Below, one piece after another: positions 4,778 to 5,719 of a stretch of DNA of 5,719 nucleotides; positions within the stretch are counted from its first letter, which is position 1; each line of letters opens with the position of its first letter. The notes beneath the pieces are model-generated. The model searched no databases. It saw only the letters and a program-made list of their open reading frames with translations, and was not told the origin of the DNA. Position numbers and translations under genes: made by a program. This DNA is from Rickettsiales bacterium. Its GTDB lineage: Bacteria; Pseudomonadota; Alphaproteobacteria; Rickettsiales; UBA998. Where the stretch lies: positions 1 to 5,719 of the forward strand of contig JAIEPI010000189.1 in NCBI GenBank assembly GCA_019749855.1. Direction: 5' to 3'.

Positions 4778-5719
4778 CTACTTTTCAAACAGCTTGACCA
4801 GCTCTTTGGCCATGGTTTCGCCAAGGCGGCTGATGTCTGAGAGGGTGACGGAGCGCGCATAATAGCGCCCCACATCATGGCCGATACCAATCGCCAGTAA
4901 TTCCACATTTTTATCCTGCTCGACATGCGCGATGATCTCACGCAAATGACGATCGAGATACCCGGGAAAATTGGCAGATAAGGTGGCATCATCCACCGGC
5001 GCGCCGTCGGAGATGACCATGAGGATGCGCCGCGCCTCAGGCCGCAGGAGCAAGCGCTGATAGGCCCATAGCAATGCCTCGCCGTCGATATTTTCCTTCA
5101 GCAAGCCATCCTTGAGCATCAACCCGAGGTTACGCCGCGCCCGCACCAACGGCTGATCCGCTGATTTATAGATGATGTGACGCAGGTCATTCAGCCGCCC
5201 GGGCTTAGCTGGACGCCCCTGCTTCACCCAGTCCTTGTAGCTTAAGCCACCTTTCCAGTCGCGGGTGGTGAAACCCAAAATCTCGACTTTCACCCCTGCC
5301 CGCTCCAGCGTACGCGCCAGAATATCGGCTGAGAGCGCGGCAATGGTGATGGGCCGCCCACGCATGGAGCCAGAATTATCAAGCAGCAGCGTAATCACCG
5401 TATCTTTGAAGGGCGCTTCTTTTTCCTGCTTATAGATTTGGCGATAGGCCGGACTGGCCACCACGCGCGCCAGCCGCGCCGTGTTGATGACGCCGTCCTC
5501 GAGATCAAACTCCCATGAGCGTTGCTGCCGCGCCAGTAGCAACCGCTGGAGCTGCGCGGAAAGACGCGCAAAAGTGCCGCGCACCTGCGAGAGTTTCTGA
5601 TCGAGCTGACCACGCAGACGCGCCAGCTCCTCGGCGCTGGCTAATTGATGGGCGGGTACGGCTTCATCGAATCGCTCAGTGTAGATGCGGTAAGGAAACT
5701 CCCCCGCTGAGTAACTACG
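4778..5719 (-). CDS. cobT: Cobaltochelatase subunit CobT, C-terminal part (5' end off the window)
   Basis: The minus-strand frame is open from the right edge to TAG 4780-4778, giving 313 visible residues. They match the C-terminal half of CobT, whose full length is roughly 600-640. The visible part begins YSAGEFPYRIYTERFDE, continues ARLRGQLDQKLS and SWEFDLEDGVINTARL (about 68-83), then enters a von Willebrand factor A domain. The MIDAS motif is DNSGS (about 114-118), and ILGFTTRDWKGG, RLNDLRHIIYKSAD, LKENIDGEALLWA and ISDGAPVDD follow as in known CobT proteins. It ends LAIGIGHDVGRYY...LVKLFEK. In the aerobic cobalamin pathway, CobT (VWA) and CobS (AAA+ ATPase) form a cytosolic chaperone-like complex that works with CobN to insert Co2+ into hydrogenobyrinic acid a,c-diamide. 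CobS/CobT pairs also persist in some genomes without that pathway, so a different substrate is possible. Convergent with rpmB. A GTG at 5584 is internal and not the start. Confidence 0.96.
   Translation of the reverse strand, partial: RSYSAGEFPYRIYTERFDEAVPAHQLASAEELARLRGQLDQKLSQVRGTFARLSAQLQRLLLARQQRSWEFDLEDGVINTARLARVVASPAYRQIYKQEKEAPFKDTVITLLLDNSGSMRGRPITIAALSADILARTLERAGVKVEILGFTTRDWKGGLSYKDWVKQGRPAKPGRLNDLRHIIYKSADQPLVRARRNLGLMLKDGLLKENIDGEALLWAYQRLLLRPEARRILMVISDGAPVDDATLSANFPGYLDRHLREIIAHVEQDKNVELLAIGIGHDVGRYYARSVTLSDISRLGETMAKELVKLFEK

Noticed and set aside
4597..4797. 66-codon plus-strand ORF in the rpmB-cobT gap
   Set aside because: It is the translation of the repeat elements (SSSGLTRGS, SSPRMT, LPAEALAKGEAG), a common false annotation, and has no ribosome binding site.
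1..5719. CRISPR array, tRNA or rRNA genes, insertion sequence
   Set aside because: No regularly spaced direct repeats, no tRNA-like or rRNA-like sequence and no transposase frame were seen on either strand.

Overview
The window looks like chromosomal DNA of moderate GC content from an alphaproteobacterium. Three things point there. The ribosomal protein L28 is of the alphaproteobacterial type. It lies next to the C-terminal half of the aerobic cobaltochelatase subunit CobT, a neighbourhood I recall from many alphaproteobacteria. The gap between them carries a palindromic repeat with the core CCTCGGGCTTGACCCGAGG, familiar from intergenic repeats of that class. I cannot place it to genus.

Layout from left to right. 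(1) 1-444 (+): the 3' end of a gene for a small exported, beta-rich protein. A signal peptide is visible but the start codon is off the window. (2) 462-2909 (-): an 815-residue protein, convergent with (1) and only 17 bp from it. It joins an adenosine-deaminase-like metallohydrolase domain to a C-terminal Rossmann-like domain resembling the SLOG/LOG nucleotide-binding superfamily. This is the most interesting item. (3) 3054-3548 (+): a glycine-zipper protein with a 'general stress protein 17M'-like N-terminus, divergent from (2). (4) 3669-4097 (+): an unrecognised glycine-rich protein of 142 residues with an extended -10 promoter immediately in front of it. (5) 4200-4505 (+): rpmB (L28), with a good sigma-70-type promoter and a strong hairpin terminator. 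(6) 4506-4777: an intergenic region with three short repeat elements, one of them a perfect 29-bp inverted repeat. (7) 4778-5719 (-): the 3' part of cobT, running off the right edge.

Functionally, L28 is core translation machinery and CobT belongs to the CobN-CobS-CobT magnesium-chelatase-like system. Genes (1)-(4) look like accessory or lineage-specific material. The deaminase-SLOG fusion recalls nucleotide-centred signalling and conflict proteins such as CARF-adenosine deaminase fusions and RADAR deaminases. However, no CRISPR array, ATPase, cyclase or other defence gene is present in the window, so any defence role is inference from domain architecture only. The deaminase domain keeps the predicted metal ligands and catalytic Glu/His but has Gly in place of the second Asp of the usual DD pair, so its substrate may not be ordinary adenosine.
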